Shown one piece after another: positions 19,932 through 30,206 of a DNA stretch of 64,000 bases. Position numbers and translations under genes: made by a program. Numbering within the stretch: position 1 is the first letter of the stretch; the number at the start of each line of letters is the position of its first letter. The notes under the pieces were generated by a model that saw only the letters and a program-made list of their open reading frames with translations, was not told where the DNA came from and made no database searches. The stretch lies in contig CP048715.1 in NCBI GenBank assembly GCA_022641835.1, positions 1,426,001-1,490,000 of the forward strand. Reading direction: 5' to 3'. The stretch comes from Petasospora fabianii. Taxonomy: Eukaryota; Ascomycota; Saccharomycetes; Phaffomycetales; Wickerhamomycetaceae.

Positions 19932-20993
19932 TCACTGGATAACACCACCGTGCTCCTCGTAAAGCAACTCTTCATCTGGAACATCTTCAATAGTGACTTT
20001 TCTCTTTGGTTTAACTTCCTTCTCATCATTCTTTGGGATTCTGATAGTTAACAAACCATTTTGATACTTGGCCTTGATTTGATCATCAACAACAGGTGGT
20101 AAAGTTGGGAACTTGACTCTTCTCTCAACGGAACCTGTTCTAATTTCATTGATCTTGGTACCTGGTAGAGATGGGAATGGCTCTGGGATGTCACCTTTAA
20201 TGACAACTTCGTTTGTAGATGGATGGAAGTCAATGTCTAATTTAGATAGTGTTGCACCTGGAAGGGCAAGGACAATGGTGTACTCCTTATCGGTCTCATA
20301 GACGTTTGTCTGTGGAGAATATGGAAGAGTTGGATTCTTAGCATTACGCTGAGAGATCTCAATCTTTGGTTTTGGCTCTTTGAAATTGGTTGTTGAGTGA
20401 CGGTGAAGAGCCTGTGCGGTAGGCTTCACAACTGGCTCTGGCTTCGTTTCAGTCTTGGATGTGGTATCAGTGGAGGAGGCTGGCTTCTCACTGGACTCTG
20501 GGCTAGTTGCAACCTTTTCAAGAACTTTCTGAGCAGTAGCAGCATTTCTAGTTTCTTGCTGTGGCTGTTGTGGCTGTTGTGGCTGCTGTGACTGTGACTG
20601 CTGTGGGGAATCTGATTGTGGAGCAGCTTGTTCCTCTGTGGCACGACCAACAAGATAGTTCAAGATGTCGTTCAAATCAAGACCCTGCTGCTGTTGAGGC
20701 TGTGTGGCCTGCACTGGCACATGCTGGCGCCTGTACTGACCTCTTGGACGATACTGTTGCTGAGAAAAGTATGGGGAGTAGTAGTCCGGGTATCTGAGGG
20801 AGTAGTAACCTCCGTCGCTTGATTCGTCATCATCATCGTCATCTAACTGAGCAGCGGTGAAAGCACCTGGCTGACGAGCGTATGGAGCATAGGCCTGTCT
20901 TGATGGGAATCTGGAGTAACGCTGTGGGGAAGCTTCATCTGCGGCCGCGAGGGCATTGATGATGTCTGCGATGGAAGCGTTGTAGTAGGCCAT
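19932..20993 (-). CDS. HSP42: Hsp42-like small heat shock protein
   Basis: A 353-residue small heat shock protein that would sequester misfolded proteins into cytosolic aggregates. The N-terminal 215 residues are low-complexity and prion-like: aromatic YY/PYY segments (about 60-80), an acidic DDDDDD run and Gln/Pro repeats (about 97-145). The alpha-crystallin domain spans about 225-325, with VYETDKEYTIVLALPGA at its start, VVIKGDIPEP in the middle and the hallmark YQNGLLTIRIPK near its end, followed by a charged tail with EDVPDEELLYEEHGG. The long N-terminus and overall size (Hsp42 is 375 residues) favour HSP42 over HSP26. Its promoter contains several perfect heat-shock elements. Confidence 0.9.
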   Translation of the reverse strand: MAYYNASIADIINALAAADEASPQRYSRFPSRQAYAPYARQPGAFTAAQLDDDDDDESSDGGYYSLRYPDYYSPYFSQQQYRPRGQYRRQHVPVQATQPQQQQGLDLNDILNYLVGRATEEQAAPQSDSPQQSQSQQPQQPQQPQQETRNAATAQKVLEKVATSPESSEKPASSTDTTSKTETKPEPVVKPTAQALHRHSTTNFKEPKPKIEISQRNAKNPTLPYSPQTNVYETDKEYTIVLALPGATLSKLDIDFHPSTNEVVIKGDIPEPFPSLPGTKINEIRTGSVERRVKFPTLPPVVDDQIKAKYQNGLLTIRIPKNDEKEVKPKRKVTIEDVPDEELLYEEHGGVIQ

Positions 20994-21131
20994 TGTGTTT
21001 ACTGCTGAGTGTTAAGTTGTGATGGTCTGAAGTAGAAAGAAGAGTAACTACAATCAAGGGATGGGGGACTTGTGCATTTTTATAGTTGGGTGGCACCACA
21101 ATTGCGGTTATTAATGGTGGCACACTTCTTA

Positions 21132-21319
21132 GAACCTTCTGGAAAAGAAACCAGTGGGTGTTCTTTCCAGAATCTTCTGCCCGGGAAGCGCGGGACTCTG
21201 CCTAGAGTCTCAAAGCTTCTGTCTAGAGCTAGGCAGAGCCTCAGCCTGGGCTCAGCCTGGGCTCCCTTTCTAGAAAAATCCACGCGGGCAGAAGCGGAAA
21301 GTGCTAGAAGCTTCGCGAA
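21132..21319. promoter_or_regulatory. Heat-shock element cluster upstream of HSP42
   Basis: Three perfect three-unit elements are seen: GAAccTTCtgGAA at 21132-21144, TTCcaGAAtcTTC at 21165-21177 and GAAgcTTCgcGAA at 21307-21319. A two-unit TTCtaGAA lies at 21268-21275. These are canonical nGAAn repeats bound by Hsf1 trimers, located 140-330 bp upstream of the HSP42 ATG at 20993. Confidence 0.9.
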
Positions 21320-22176
21320 AGAACCCCGGGTTGTTCCGACTAAGGGGTTCGTCTGGGGTGAGGAAACTGTGGCGATTTAGGGCTCAAAGGGTGTACTTAG
21401 TGCTAGTAATTCTTCATTTAGTGATAGTGTATGCGTGGTTCTGAGGACAAGGTCCTTAGAAGTCACATATTATAGGTCAATTGACTTCTTAATGATAAAT
21501 TAGGGCCGCTATTCCTTATCCCCTCTTCACTAACACTAGAGCTATTAGTTCCAAAACCTCTTAATTATAAAATCGTTGGGGACCCAGCATGACCTCCCTA
21601 TAGTCACGTACTCATCAGTAATCTATATGTCTTGTCTCTTTTGTCGGGGGGCCTTCCACATTCGGCAGCCTGGCTCAATGGAGAAACCTCCGCCGGAGCA
21701 ACTGCAGATCTTTTTCGGTGTGGGGCGAAAGATATTCTCGAGTCTCGAGGCTAATACTACCCAAAACAATCATCTTTAATCAGTTGTTGGAGAAGACACC
21801 AATAGACAGAGATTACAATGAAGAACGACTTGAAGGGAGAAGTTGTTCATTGAACTTACTACAAACCCACCACTCTGTGCTTGATATGTTGCTTCCCCAC
21901 ATCCCTGCACCCCAAGACCCCAAGACCCCAAGACCCCTTAATCACCCCTGCATCTCCACGTTCTCGGACAAATATATGCACCTCTTGTCGTTAGAACGAG
22001 AATCTCGCTCCAAAACACTGCTCGTCTCCGACTTCCAGGCATACAAGCTCTCTCTATAGGTCCGACATCGGAAAATCCCCTAAAATCTATAAAATGCAGA
22101 TCTTCCGCTCCCCTAAAACAGATCTCCCCACACACATAATCATACCATCTAGACACACAAGCATCCATTTCCCAAG
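21320..22176. promoter_or_regulatory. Upstream region of the beta-glucosidase gene
   Basis: Gene-free. It holds the distal HSP42 promoter and the promoter of the GH3 gene, with a TATA-like ctataaaatg at about 22087-22096 and a CA-rich leader up to 22176. No other site is recognised. Confidence 0.5.
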
Positions 22177-24777
22177 ATGAAGCTACAAACTCTTTGGACT
22201 GGAGCTTTACTCATTTCGGGGGCTCTGGCAGACTGGGATGGATACACCGATGGTGAACTCATTGATGAATCTTACGATTCATCCCCTTCATTCTATCCAG
22301 CTCCTCAAGGTGGACGTTTCTCCGACTACAAATGGCTCTCAGCATATGATCGTGCTCGTGATCTCGTCAATGACATGACACTCGTTGAGAAGGTCAACCT
22401 CACTATGGGTGTTGGATCAGGTATGGGAGTTTGTGCAGGTTGGACTGGTTCCGTTCCTCGCTTGAACATTACTCCAAAGTGTCTACAAGATGCTCCTCTC
22501 GGTGTCCGCAGTGCTGATCTTGTTAGTGTCTTCCCTTGTGGCTTAGCTACAGCTTCTACTTTCAACAAACAACTTTTCTACGATAAACATGTTGCCATTG
22601 GTTCTGAGTTTAAAGGTAAAGGTATCGATGTCGCCCTTGGCCCAGTGTATGGCCCAATGGGTGTTAAAGCACAAGGTGGTAGAGGTTGGGAAGGTCATGG
22701 TCCAGACCCATACCTTGAAGGTATCGCTGCTGCCCTAGGTACTGTTGGCTTGCAATCTCAAGGTGTTGTTTCTTGTGCTAAACATTTGGTTGGAAACGAA
22801 CAGGAACACTACAGATTTGCTACTGACTTTGAGAAAAGAACTATGGATTACTCTCACAACGTTACTGAATCCATTTCTGTCAATATTGATGATAGGTCTC
22901 TTCATGAGATCTATCTCTGGCCTTTTGCTGAAGCCGTCAAAGCTGGTGTTACATCTGTCATGTGCTCCTATAACAGAGTTAACCAATCTCATGCTTGTCA
23001 AAACTCATACTTGTTGAACTATCTCTTGAAGGAAGAGCTTGGTTTCCAAGGATTTGTCGTTTCTGATTGGAATGCTGTCTATTCTGGTGTTGATTCTGCT
23101 ATTGCAGGATTGGACCTTGACATGCCAGGTGAAGACAACCATTTCGGTTCTAACTTAACTATGGCTGCCCTGAATGGATCCTTGCCAATTGATAGACTTG
23201 ATGATATGGTTACCAGATTCCTTGCTGGTCTGATCTATGCTGGTGTGCATAACCCTGATGGTCCAAACTTCCACGCTGGTACTTTTGAGACATATGGTCA
23301 AGAATTCTTTGGTGCTAAGGCAGGCCCTGTCATTGAGTTGAACCAGCACGTTGATGTTCGTTCAGACTTTAGCAGATTTGTGTCGTTGAAGACTGCCACC
23401 GAAGGTGTCGTCTTATTGAAGAACGAAAACAACACTCTGCCGTTATCGAAGGAGAAGTACAACCGTATTGCCTTGCTCGGAAGGGCAGCCTCGGAGGATG
23501 AACAGGGAACCTACTGTCATAGATTTGGATGCGGTACAGGTGCCATCGGTACAGGTTACGGTTCTGGTGCTGGTCAATTCTCCTACTTTGTCACTCCAAA
23601 GGATGGCATTGGTGCAAGACTGACCAAGGAAAAAATCTCCTGGGAGTACGTTCCAGATAACTGGAACCAGGCTTCGGCTATGACATCTGCTGGGTACTCA
23701 GATGCAGCTATTATTGTTGGCACCTCCGCTTCTGGTGAGGAGACCTTCTCCCTTCTCGGGAACTATGGCGATCCAAACAACTTGACATTGTGGCATAACG
23801 CTGAAGCGCTGATTAAGAACGTCACTACTGTGAACAACAACACTATCTTGGTGTTGACTGCTGGAATGCAGCTTGATCTGGAACCATTTATCGACAACGA
23901 GAACGTCACAGCTGTTATCTACTCGTCTTATCTTGGACAGGACTTTGGTACTGCTTTGGCTGCTGTCTTGTTCGGTGATGTTAACCCATCTGGAAGACTT
24001 CCATTCACGATTGCTAAGGATACCTCTGACTACATTCCAGTGGTTAAGAATGTTACCATTGATGAACCACAGGACAACTTGTACCAGGCCGGTATCAATG
24101 TTGACTACAGATACTATGACAAGCATGACTTGGATGTTAGATACGAGTTTGGTTACGGATTGTCATATTCTAACTTCACCTTGTCAGATCTCACTCTCAA
24201 TGTCGTGGAGGAGTTTAGTGAGACTATTGAGGATGATGTTGACGACTATCTCCCAGTATTTGAATACGAGGATACTGATCTCTCTGCTGAGGAAGCCAGA
24301 GTCCCATCTGGACTCAATAAGATCAAAGGCTGGGTCTATCCATATATCGCCTCCAATGATACAGTCAAGAAGGGGAACTACACCTATCCACCAGGATACT
24401 CCACCAAACAGCTCTCCAAGCCAATCTCCAAGGCTGGTGGTGCACCTGGTGGAAACCCACATCTCTGGGATGTTGGCTATGTGATCAATGTGAAAACCAC
24501 CAACGAGGGTCCATATGATGGTGCCTTTGTTCCACAGTTGTATGTGTCATTCCCTGATGATGATGAATTTGATACGCCGCCCGTACAGCTTCGTGGCTTT
24601 GATAAGGTTGATTTGGGAGTCGGCAGATCTGCCTGGTCCACTTTTGAAGTTACGAGAAAGGACTTGTCTGTCTGGGACACTACCACTCAGGAGTGGAGAG
24701 TGTTGAGAGGCGAGTACAAGTTCTATGTTGGTTCTTCTTCTAGAAAGCTTGACCTTGTGGAGACTGTAACTATTTAG
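22177..24777 (+). CDS. Secreted beta-glucosidase, glycoside hydrolase family 3
   Basis: An 866-residue secreted enzyme that would release glucose from beta-glucosides or cellobiose. A signal peptide (1-18, ending GALA before DWDG) is followed by the GH3 N-terminal TIM-barrel domain with AKHLVGNEQEHYR (201-213) and the nucleophile motif GFVVSDWNAV, Asp297. The C-terminal GH3 sandwich carries the TYCHRFGCGTGAIGTGYGSG and ATSGEETF-type region, and a fibronectin-III-like domain ends the protein (about 750-850). More than ten NxS/T sequons are present, consistent with a glycosylated extracellular protein. Length is typical of fungal aryl-beta-glucosidases. Codon use shifts from very biased in the first two thirds to less biased afterwards. 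Confidence 0.95.
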   Translation: MKLQTLWTGALLISGALADWDGYTDGELIDESYDSSPSFYPAPQGGRFSDYKWLSAYDRARDLVNDMTLVEKVNLTMGVGSGMGVCAGWTGSVPRLNITPKCLQDAPLGVRSADLVSVFPCGLATASTFNKQLFYDKHVAIGSEFKGKGIDVALGPVYGPMGVKAQGGRGWEGHGPDPYLEGIAAALGTVGLQSQGVVSCAKHLVGNEQEHYRFATDFEKRTMDYSHNVTESISVNIDDRSLHEIYLWPFAEAVKAGVTSVMCSYNRVNQSHACQNSYLLNYLLKEELGFQGFVVSDWNAVYSGVDSAIAGLDLDMPGEDNHFGSNLTMAALNGSLPIDRLDDMVTRFLAGLIYAGVHNPDGPNFHAGTFETYGQEFFGAKAGPVIELNQHVDVRSDFSRFVSLKTATEGVVLLKNENNTLPLSKEKYNRIALLGRAASEDEQGTYCHRFGCGTGAIGTGYGSGAGQFSYFVTPKDGIGARLTKEKISWEYVPDNWNQASAMTSAGYSDAAIIVGTSASGEETFSLLGNYGDPNNLTLWHNAEALIKNVTTVNNNTILVLTAGMQLDLEPFIDNENVTAVIYSSYLGQDFGTALAAVLFGDVNPSGRLPFTIAKDTSDYIPVVKNVTIDEPQDNLYQAGINVDYRYYDKHDLDVRYEFGYGLSYSNFTLSDLTLNVVEEFSETIEDDVDDYLPVFEYEDTDLSAEEARVPSGLNKIKGWVYPYIASNDTVKKGNYTYPPGYSTKQLSKPISKAGGAPGGNPHLWDVGYVINVKTTNEGPYDGAFVPQLYVSFPDDDEFDTPPVQLRGFDKVDLGVGRSAWSTFEVTRKDLSVWDTTTQEWRVLRGEYKFYVGSSSRKLDLVETVTI

Positions 24778-24872
24778 TGAAGATGTTTTATTCTTTTTTA
24801 AATAAATTGAAAGAATATATCTATTACACTGCCATTTTTGTGCGTGCCAATAGCCCCCCGCCATTCTTTGCG

Positions 24873-24878
24873 ACGCGT
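24873..24878. promoter_or_regulatory. MluI cell-cycle box in the DAM1 promoter
   Basis: ACGCGT about 105 bp upstream of DAM1, in a 206-bp intergenic space. ACGCGT is the MBF site of G1/S-regulated yeast genes; a second cacgtcgc-like half site follows at about 24914. Confidence 0.45.
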
Positions 24879-24983
24879 CACAAAAACCACCAAAACATCG
24901 AAACAAAACATCAACACGTCGCAGAAGCGATCCTCTAGAGTGGGGGAAAATACCAATATCACACACGTATAACTTGACTAGCC

Positions 24984-25622
24984 ATGTCACGAAAGAATTC
25001 ACGAGCTTCCACACCACACCGTCTTTCTCGCCCTTCGAACGTGATCCCGTCTCCTGGATTACACTACGAGATTGACACGAATCAGACACCCATGGATCAA
25101 TTCATTCCACAATTCAGCGAACTCTCAGATAATCTGGTTGATCTTGACTCGAATGTCCAACGAATCCAATCGATTCATGAATCTCTCAACTCGTTCAACG
25201 AATCGTTTGGATCCTTCCTTTATGGACTTCAGATCAACGCATACACCGTGGAATTTAACGAGATCCCAACTTTCAATAACTTTAAACAAGATGAAATCCG
25301 TGAGAAGATCAGAAAGCTTGAGGAGCATTTCAAAGAACAGGAGAGGGCTATGGATGATACATATATGACGAATGACGAGGATGGCTCGTTTGTGGTAGAA
25401 CCGACAACGTCGAAAGGAAGACAATCTAGACAGAGTATAGCTCCACGGGCACAACCACGACAGCAAATGAAAACATCACAACCACCATCTTTAAATAAGA
25501 CTGGTTCAAAGATCCCTGTTGTTGGGAGAAGAGTCACTGGTGGGGTTATGAAGCCGACAAAGGCTAGCGAAGGGAGACAGAATACACCTGTTCAAAAGGA
25601 TTCAAGGCCACCATTCCGTTAA
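24984..25622 (+). CDS. DAM1: DASH/Dam1 complex subunit Dam1
   Basis: A 212-residue kinetochore protein of the DASH ring that couples chromosomes to microtubules. The conserved Dam1 core is at about 37-100: MDQFIPQFSELSDNLVDLDSN, then SLNSFNESFGSFLYGLQINAY, an alpha-helical hairpin typical of the family. The N-terminus (SRKNSRASTPHRLSRPSNV) contains basic/Ser motifs resembling Aurora/Ipl1 sites, and the C-terminal third is basic, Ser/Thr-rich and probably disordered, as in Dam1, where it binds microtubules and Ndc80. It is shorter than the S. cerevisiae protein (343 residues), with the difference in the tail. No intron. Confidence 0.9.
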   Translation: MSRKNSRASTPHRLSRPSNVIPSPGLHYEIDTNQTPMDQFIPQFSELSDNLVDLDSNVQRIQSIHESLNSFNESFGSFLYGLQINAYTVEFNEIPTFNNFKQDEIREKIRKLEEHFKEQERAMDDTYMTNDEDGSFVVEPTTSKGRQSRQSIAPRAQPRQQMKTSQPPSLNKTGSKIPVVGRRVTGGVMKPTKASEGRQNTPVQKDSRPPFR

Positions 25623-25880
25623 AGATTAGAATAATGCTACGATATGTAAATGATTGTTAATAAATACGTATGATTTTGATAGAAAACAATTTATAATAAA
25701 CTTTTGATGACATGGTAGATCATGTGTCCGGCATATGATGTATCAATGTATAAGAGTTTTGCTTTTGGTAGTCATGAGGCATGAACGGGGACATTAAAAA
25801 AGGTGCGTGAAACATCAATATAACTTTTTGTGGAGATCATCAGTGTTGGTGGATATAAATACATGGATGGAAGAAGCGAA

Positions 25881-27023
25881 TCACTCCAGCTGTTGAAGTT
25901 TAGAAGACAGCTCAGAGAGATTGAGATTCTGATAGTTGAACTTGGTCCAATCAAGGTCTTCTCTTGGTGTGATGAGGCTTGAGCAGGTGGAGATGTTGGA
26001 GTTTGATCTTGTCATCTCAGGGATTTCATGTGTGTTGAACTGTTGGAGACCAACAGAGTAATGACGAGGGAGGATGCACAAGATGTGAGTTGTTAGGTCT
26101 GGATGACAGTTATCAAGGATGTCAAAGTATTTCAAGATACCGTTAATAAGTAACTCGTCTTGAGTTTGAACCAAAACATCTTTATGAGAAGCTTCAATGT
26201 GAAGTATGAGGTCATGAACTTGATCAACGTTGAGTTCTGGTGAGATGGTGTTATCCGTTGTGAGGGAGGTGTTGATTATGTACAGGTTGGCAGTGTCAAC
26301 GATTGGGTTAATGTCTTGGTGACCAATATGAGGTAAAGAGATCCAGATCTTCTTTTGTGTGATGTTGTAGTGTTGAAGGAAGTTGTTAAGCATGATTGGA
26401 AGGAATCCTTGGATGTTAAAGGATCTCAGATTGTGGATATCGATAATCTTCATATACTGACAACGAGCATCATGGCAAAGTTCCGTAGTGGAGACAGTTT
26501 CATAAACTGTTTCATAGTTGGAAAGTCTCTGTTTGAAATCGTCAAGAGCAGCCTGCTTATCATCCTGATCCTTGTAATCTGGACCGTTAAGCTTGAGCAT
26601 CATATTTTGTTCAATGATGTTCTTGTCATTGCAGATGGATTCAAGGAATAAGATGTTATAATCCTTGAAACCCCTTGACTGGGCCTGTTCATGGACATAA
26701 TTGATGATTTTTCTTCTTCTCTTAAAAGTGGAATTTGTAGCATCAAAGATACCAATCTGACCATCACCGGAGAGGTACTCGAGCAAGTCATCTAAAGTCT
26801 CCATAGCGAGTTGATCTCTAACTTGAACGTTCTTTTCATGCGATGGATCAAAGAAATCAGCATTTTGTTCATCTTCACATATGTGTCTGCGTTTGTTACC
26901 AACGTTAAAGATGCGATTATGGATATTTAGCCATTGACAGTAGTTTGAGATCTTCTTAGTGATATAGGACTTACCCCTGGCGGGCAGACCAACCATGACG
27001 ATGATGAGTTTTTCGTCAGCCAT
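25881..27023 (-). CDS. 6-phosphofructo-2-kinase-like protein with degenerate phosphatase half
   Basis: A 380-residue protein of the PFK26/PFK27/FBP26 group that sets fructose 2,6-bisphosphate levels. The kinase half is well preserved: P-loop GLPARGKSY (12-20), FNVGNKRRH (38-46), ADFFDP (55-60), and IFDATNSTFKRRR near 92-104. The C-terminal half should open with a catalytic RHGE motif after an IWL strand, but here the strand reads KKIWISLPHIGHQD, so the phosphohistidine site is absent. It should therefore lack bisphosphatase activity. S. cerevisiae Pfk27 and YLR345W are comparable monofunctional or degenerate members, and I cannot choose between them. The Ser/Thr-rich tail may be a phosphorylation region. 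Confidence 0.8.
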   Translation of the reverse strand: MADEKLIIVMVGLPARGKSYITKKISNYCQWLNIHNRIFNVGNKRRHICEDEQNADFFDPSHEKNVQVRDQLAMETLDDLLEYLSGDGQIGIFDATNSTFKRRRKIINYVHEQAQSRGFKDYNILFLESICNDKNIIEQNMMLKLNGPDYKDQDDKQAALDDFKQRLSNYETVYETVSTTELCHDARCQYMKIIDIHNLRSFNIQGFLPIMLNNFLQHYNITQKKIWISLPHIGHQDINPIVDTANLYIINTSLTTDNTISPELNVDQVHDLILHIEASHKDVLVQTQDELLINGILKYFDILDNCHPDLTTHILCILPRHYSVGLQQFNTHEIPEMTRSNSNISTCSSLITPREDLDWTKFNYQNLNLSELSSKLQQLE

Positions 27024-28043
27024 TGTGAGTGTTGTGTTGTATGAGCAGTATGGTATGGAAAGTTTGTAGGAGGACAGGATAGAGACTAAATGCTTCTTTT
27101 GTGCTGCTTTTTATGCTGTCTGTGGGGAAAGAAAAAGGGCGATGATCTTTCTTCTCAGGTATGAGTGAATAAGGTGGAGAAGACAGGGGACGTGCCGTGG
27201 TGGTGATGAGGCAAGGGGATCGAGACAGAAAATGCCAGTACTAAAGACTTAAACTCTTATGAATAATGAAGAGACAGAGGAATGTAGGAAGCGGGGGTGG
27301 CGTCTCGATGTTTAAAGTAAAACTTCATGTCGGAGTCATCCATGTATAATCGGAAGAACCATGCGTGCGCCTACCGCACAATTTTATCCGAGCGCACAGC
27401 CGGGCCATCGGGAGGTGACTCAACGGTCAGCGTCTCTCGAGGCTCGAGAAGCTCTCCTTATTACCGATATACAATAAGTATCGAGAGGTATATTTGATCC
27501 TCGGGGCAAGGGGTGCTGTACTACGGTCTTTTTCTGTCTACCTTAAGTCTGAACTCCCATAACCAAGCTACAACTTCCAGTTGCCATCGCCATTAAGCGG
27601 TCACAACCCCCCGCAAGTCACGGAGCGGCATCGTCCACCATCCACCGACTTCTGGTGAGGGGAAGCTCTCAACAACGAGCACTCACCGTTACACCTTTAC
27701 CCGATGTGGGAGACTTAGCCGACACTTAATTGCTTATGGACACAGCCGGGTACTCCGTGCTCCTTAAGACTCCTAAACGGCACCGCACCACCACCTCTGT
27801 GTATGAACTCTCTCTTTCTCTTGCTCTGCAGCTTGTCTATTCACTTAAACTTCTCCATCTAAAACTACCAATTGCGGGGCCGTTACCCCCGTTTACGCGA
27901 TTGAGCCATCTATGCGCATGCGCACTAAACCGTAGAACAACAAATCACAAAACCTACAAAACTACAAACCCCTCATTACCGTGTGTATGTCTGGATTTAT
28001 ATTCACTCTTTATAAATTTTAGCGAGAGTTTAATCAATCTCTC
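27024..28043. promoter_or_regulatory. Upstream region of the phosphofructo-2-kinase-like gene
   Basis: About 1 kb between two minus-strand genes. It holds the promoter of the kinase-like gene and the 3' end of SLM1 lies at its right edge. No further gene or clear site is seen. Confidence 0.5.
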
Positions 28044-30206
28044 TTAGTTTGCCAATGGACGAATAGCATCAATGACTCTTTCTAACTCTTCATCATCAGC
28101 ACCTGCACCAGCACCGGTGCTTGTACCAACACCACTAGTCTGTTGATCGTTAGTACCTGAACCATCATCCAAAGTATATAATGGCTGATTCAAGTCGATA
28201 TGACGATGGTTGTGCTGGTCGGCAATGTTTCCAATAGCTGGTGTAGCTGCTCTGTTCGGAACATGATCGAATGAATGGATCGATGAGGCCGATGACGAAG
28301 TGATTGGCTGTGAAAAATAATCACCACCATCATCACCTGTATTGTTGTGTATACCATGTTTTGGTGGTGTATCATCTGCTGTGAGGACAATTGCTGGCTT
28401 ATGGGTTTGGATAGGTGTTGGTTCTTGAATTTCAACTTTCGGAACAGAAGTTGTGTTTAGTGTTAATGGTTTGCGAGAATTATCAGAAGTTGAACGTATC
28501 GATTGTGGTGAATATGGTTGATTCACTGGTGATGCTGCTCTTGGAATAATATTCTCATGTGGTTTACTGATTGGAGTCTCTCGAGCTGATTTGGCACCTG
28601 GTGAAGTCATCACAGATGGCATGGCACCTTGTGTCGAGAGAGTATTCATACCCTGACCAGACGCCGTTGTAGGAATGATATGATTATAACTTCCGTTATC
28701 ATGTGTATATGGGGTACCAGCTCCCAATCTTGGCTCGGCGAGACTCGATTGAAGTTCTTGAAGCTTCTTGGTAACGTCATTCATATCATCAAGTGGATTT
28801 GGAACCTCCAATCTTGGTGTACCTGCAGTGGATCCTGATCCACTGTTGTAACCAGATTGACATATCTTACGAGTAACAAAAGATCTGCGTTCCTGGAATG
28901 AGTTGAAAGAGGTTAAGGATTTTAAATCCATAATCCATTTTTTGAAATCATGTTCGGACATTTCATCACGAATAATCTTGAAAACATAGTTATGACCTTT
29001 GATACTATGTGGTGCCTTAACATGGATTTGGAATTTAGAGTCAGTAGATTCAGTTAAGATGCAATCATTGAGTTTGATGGAGTTGAGTGGGGTAAGATTT
29101 TCAAGTAAATTTGAAGACTTGAATTCATGAAGGTAGTTCAATGTTAGTATGAAGAAAGATTTGCTATAATTTTTCAAGATCTTGGATTTCTTCAAGAAGG
29201 AACCACTTCTAATAGATTTTGAAATGATGCTTTTGTTGTATGGATAATGAATTGTGGAAATTTTTCTTGGTGTTGGAATTTCTTGGTCATGTGTAAGCTT
29301 GAGGAAATTCTTACCGGAATCTCTAGTGATGAAATCATCCCATTCAAAGAATCCTTTCTTAGAGATGATACCTTCATGCAATTCATTGATCAAGTCATTA
29401 TACATGACAAAGATCTCCTGAGAAACCAATTCACTATACTTATTCAATGCTTCTTGAACCTCTTGAAACACAATCTTTTCCAATTCAAGACCTGTCATTT
29501 GCAAATTGATAAAGGCCTCTTCCAAGTAGTTTTCTTGGTTCAATTGTTGTTTCAATTGCAATTCCAGTTTTAATCTTAGCATGAATGGATCATTCTTAGA
29601 GGTGACATCGTCTTCAACACCTTTATCAAGTTTACGCACAATGGTGAGATAATCATCAAGACATTGACCCGAGATGGCGATTTCCTCTTTGAGATTGTTC
29701 TTGAAATCACCATTCAATTGTTTGATCTCCCTGATCTTGCTTAGCAAGTCCTTTTGTAATTCTTCGAGTCTTGGGATGATCTGTGTCTGAAGCTCATGTA
29801 CCATCTTGATTTGTTGTTGTGCGAGATTTAGATGATACTTCTTTAAGAGGATCTGCACATCCTGGATAGATCCCGAGCCAAAGGGGGCAAAGAAGGATTG
29901 CTTCTTTTGATTCTCCACTAGCGGTTCTTTAATCATATGAACATCACCACGATTATTACTCTTATGAAGAGATGTGAAGAAGGGGAATGATATAGTATCA
30001 ACAATGTTGTTATTGATGATGGAAAACTGATTAGTCGCTACTGATGCCGCCTTGAAGTAGTTGACGAGCGACTTGATGATCTGCCGCCATAGCTCAAACC
30101 TTCTACTTAACACCTCAGTTGGTTGTGATAGCGTTGGAACTGCTGAGTAATAAGGAGAATTTGGATTAGTCTTTGGTAAGATAACGTCGTCCCCTTGATA
30201 CTCCAT
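28044..30206 (-). CDS. SLM1: Slm1/Slm2-type PH and BAR domain TORC2 effector
   Basis: A 720-residue plasma-membrane/eisosome protein that binds PI(4,5)P2 and links TORC2 to Ypk kinases, actin and sphingolipid control. An F-BAR-like helical region spans about 30-300, opening with LSRRFELWRQIIKSLVNYFK. The PH domain lies at about 330-435 (RSGSFLKKSKILKNYSKSFFILTLNYLHEFKS, ending FKKWIMDLKSL). The C-terminal 280 residues are disordered with many SP/TP sites; in S. cerevisiae a C-terminal PxIxIT motif recruits calcineurin, and the PKVEIQ segment here is a candidate. The chosen start is the ATG at 30206; the frame is open further upstream, but that sequence has no family character. Only one SLM gene is seen in the window. 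Confidence 0.9.
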   Translation of the reverse strand: MEYQGDDVILPKTNPNSPYYSAVPTLSQPTEVLSRRFELWRQIIKSLVNYFKAASVATNQFSIINNNIVDTISFPFFTSLHKSNNRGDVHMIKEPLVENQKKQSFFAPFGSGSIQDVQILLKKYHLNLAQQQIKMVHELQTQIIPRLEELQKDLLSKIREIKQLNGDFKNNLKEEIAISGQCLDDYLTIVRKLDKGVEDDVTSKNDPFMLRLKLELQLKQQLNQENYLEEAFINLQMTGLELEKIVFQEVQEALNKYSELVSQEIFVMYNDLINELHEGIISKKGFFEWDDFITRDSGKNFLKLTHDQEIPTPRKISTIHYPYNKSIISKSIRSGSFLKKSKILKNYSKSFFILTLNYLHEFKSSNLLENLTPLNSIKLNDCILTESTDSKFQIHVKAPHSIKGHNYVFKIIRDEMSEHDFKKWIMDLKSLTSFNSFQERRSFVTRKICQSGYNSGSGSTAGTPRLEVPNPLDDMNDVTKKLQELQSSLAEPRLGAGTPYTHDNGSYNHIIPTTASGQGMNTLSTQGAMPSVMTSPGAKSARETPISKPHENIIPRAASPVNQPYSPQSIRSTSDNSRKPLTLNTTSVPKVEIQEPTPIQTHKPAIVLTADDTPPKHGIHNNTGDDGGDYFSQPITSSSASSIHSFDHVPNRAATPAIGNIADQHNHRHIDLNQPLYTLDDGSGTNDQQTSGVGTSTGAGAGADDEELERVIDAIRPLAN

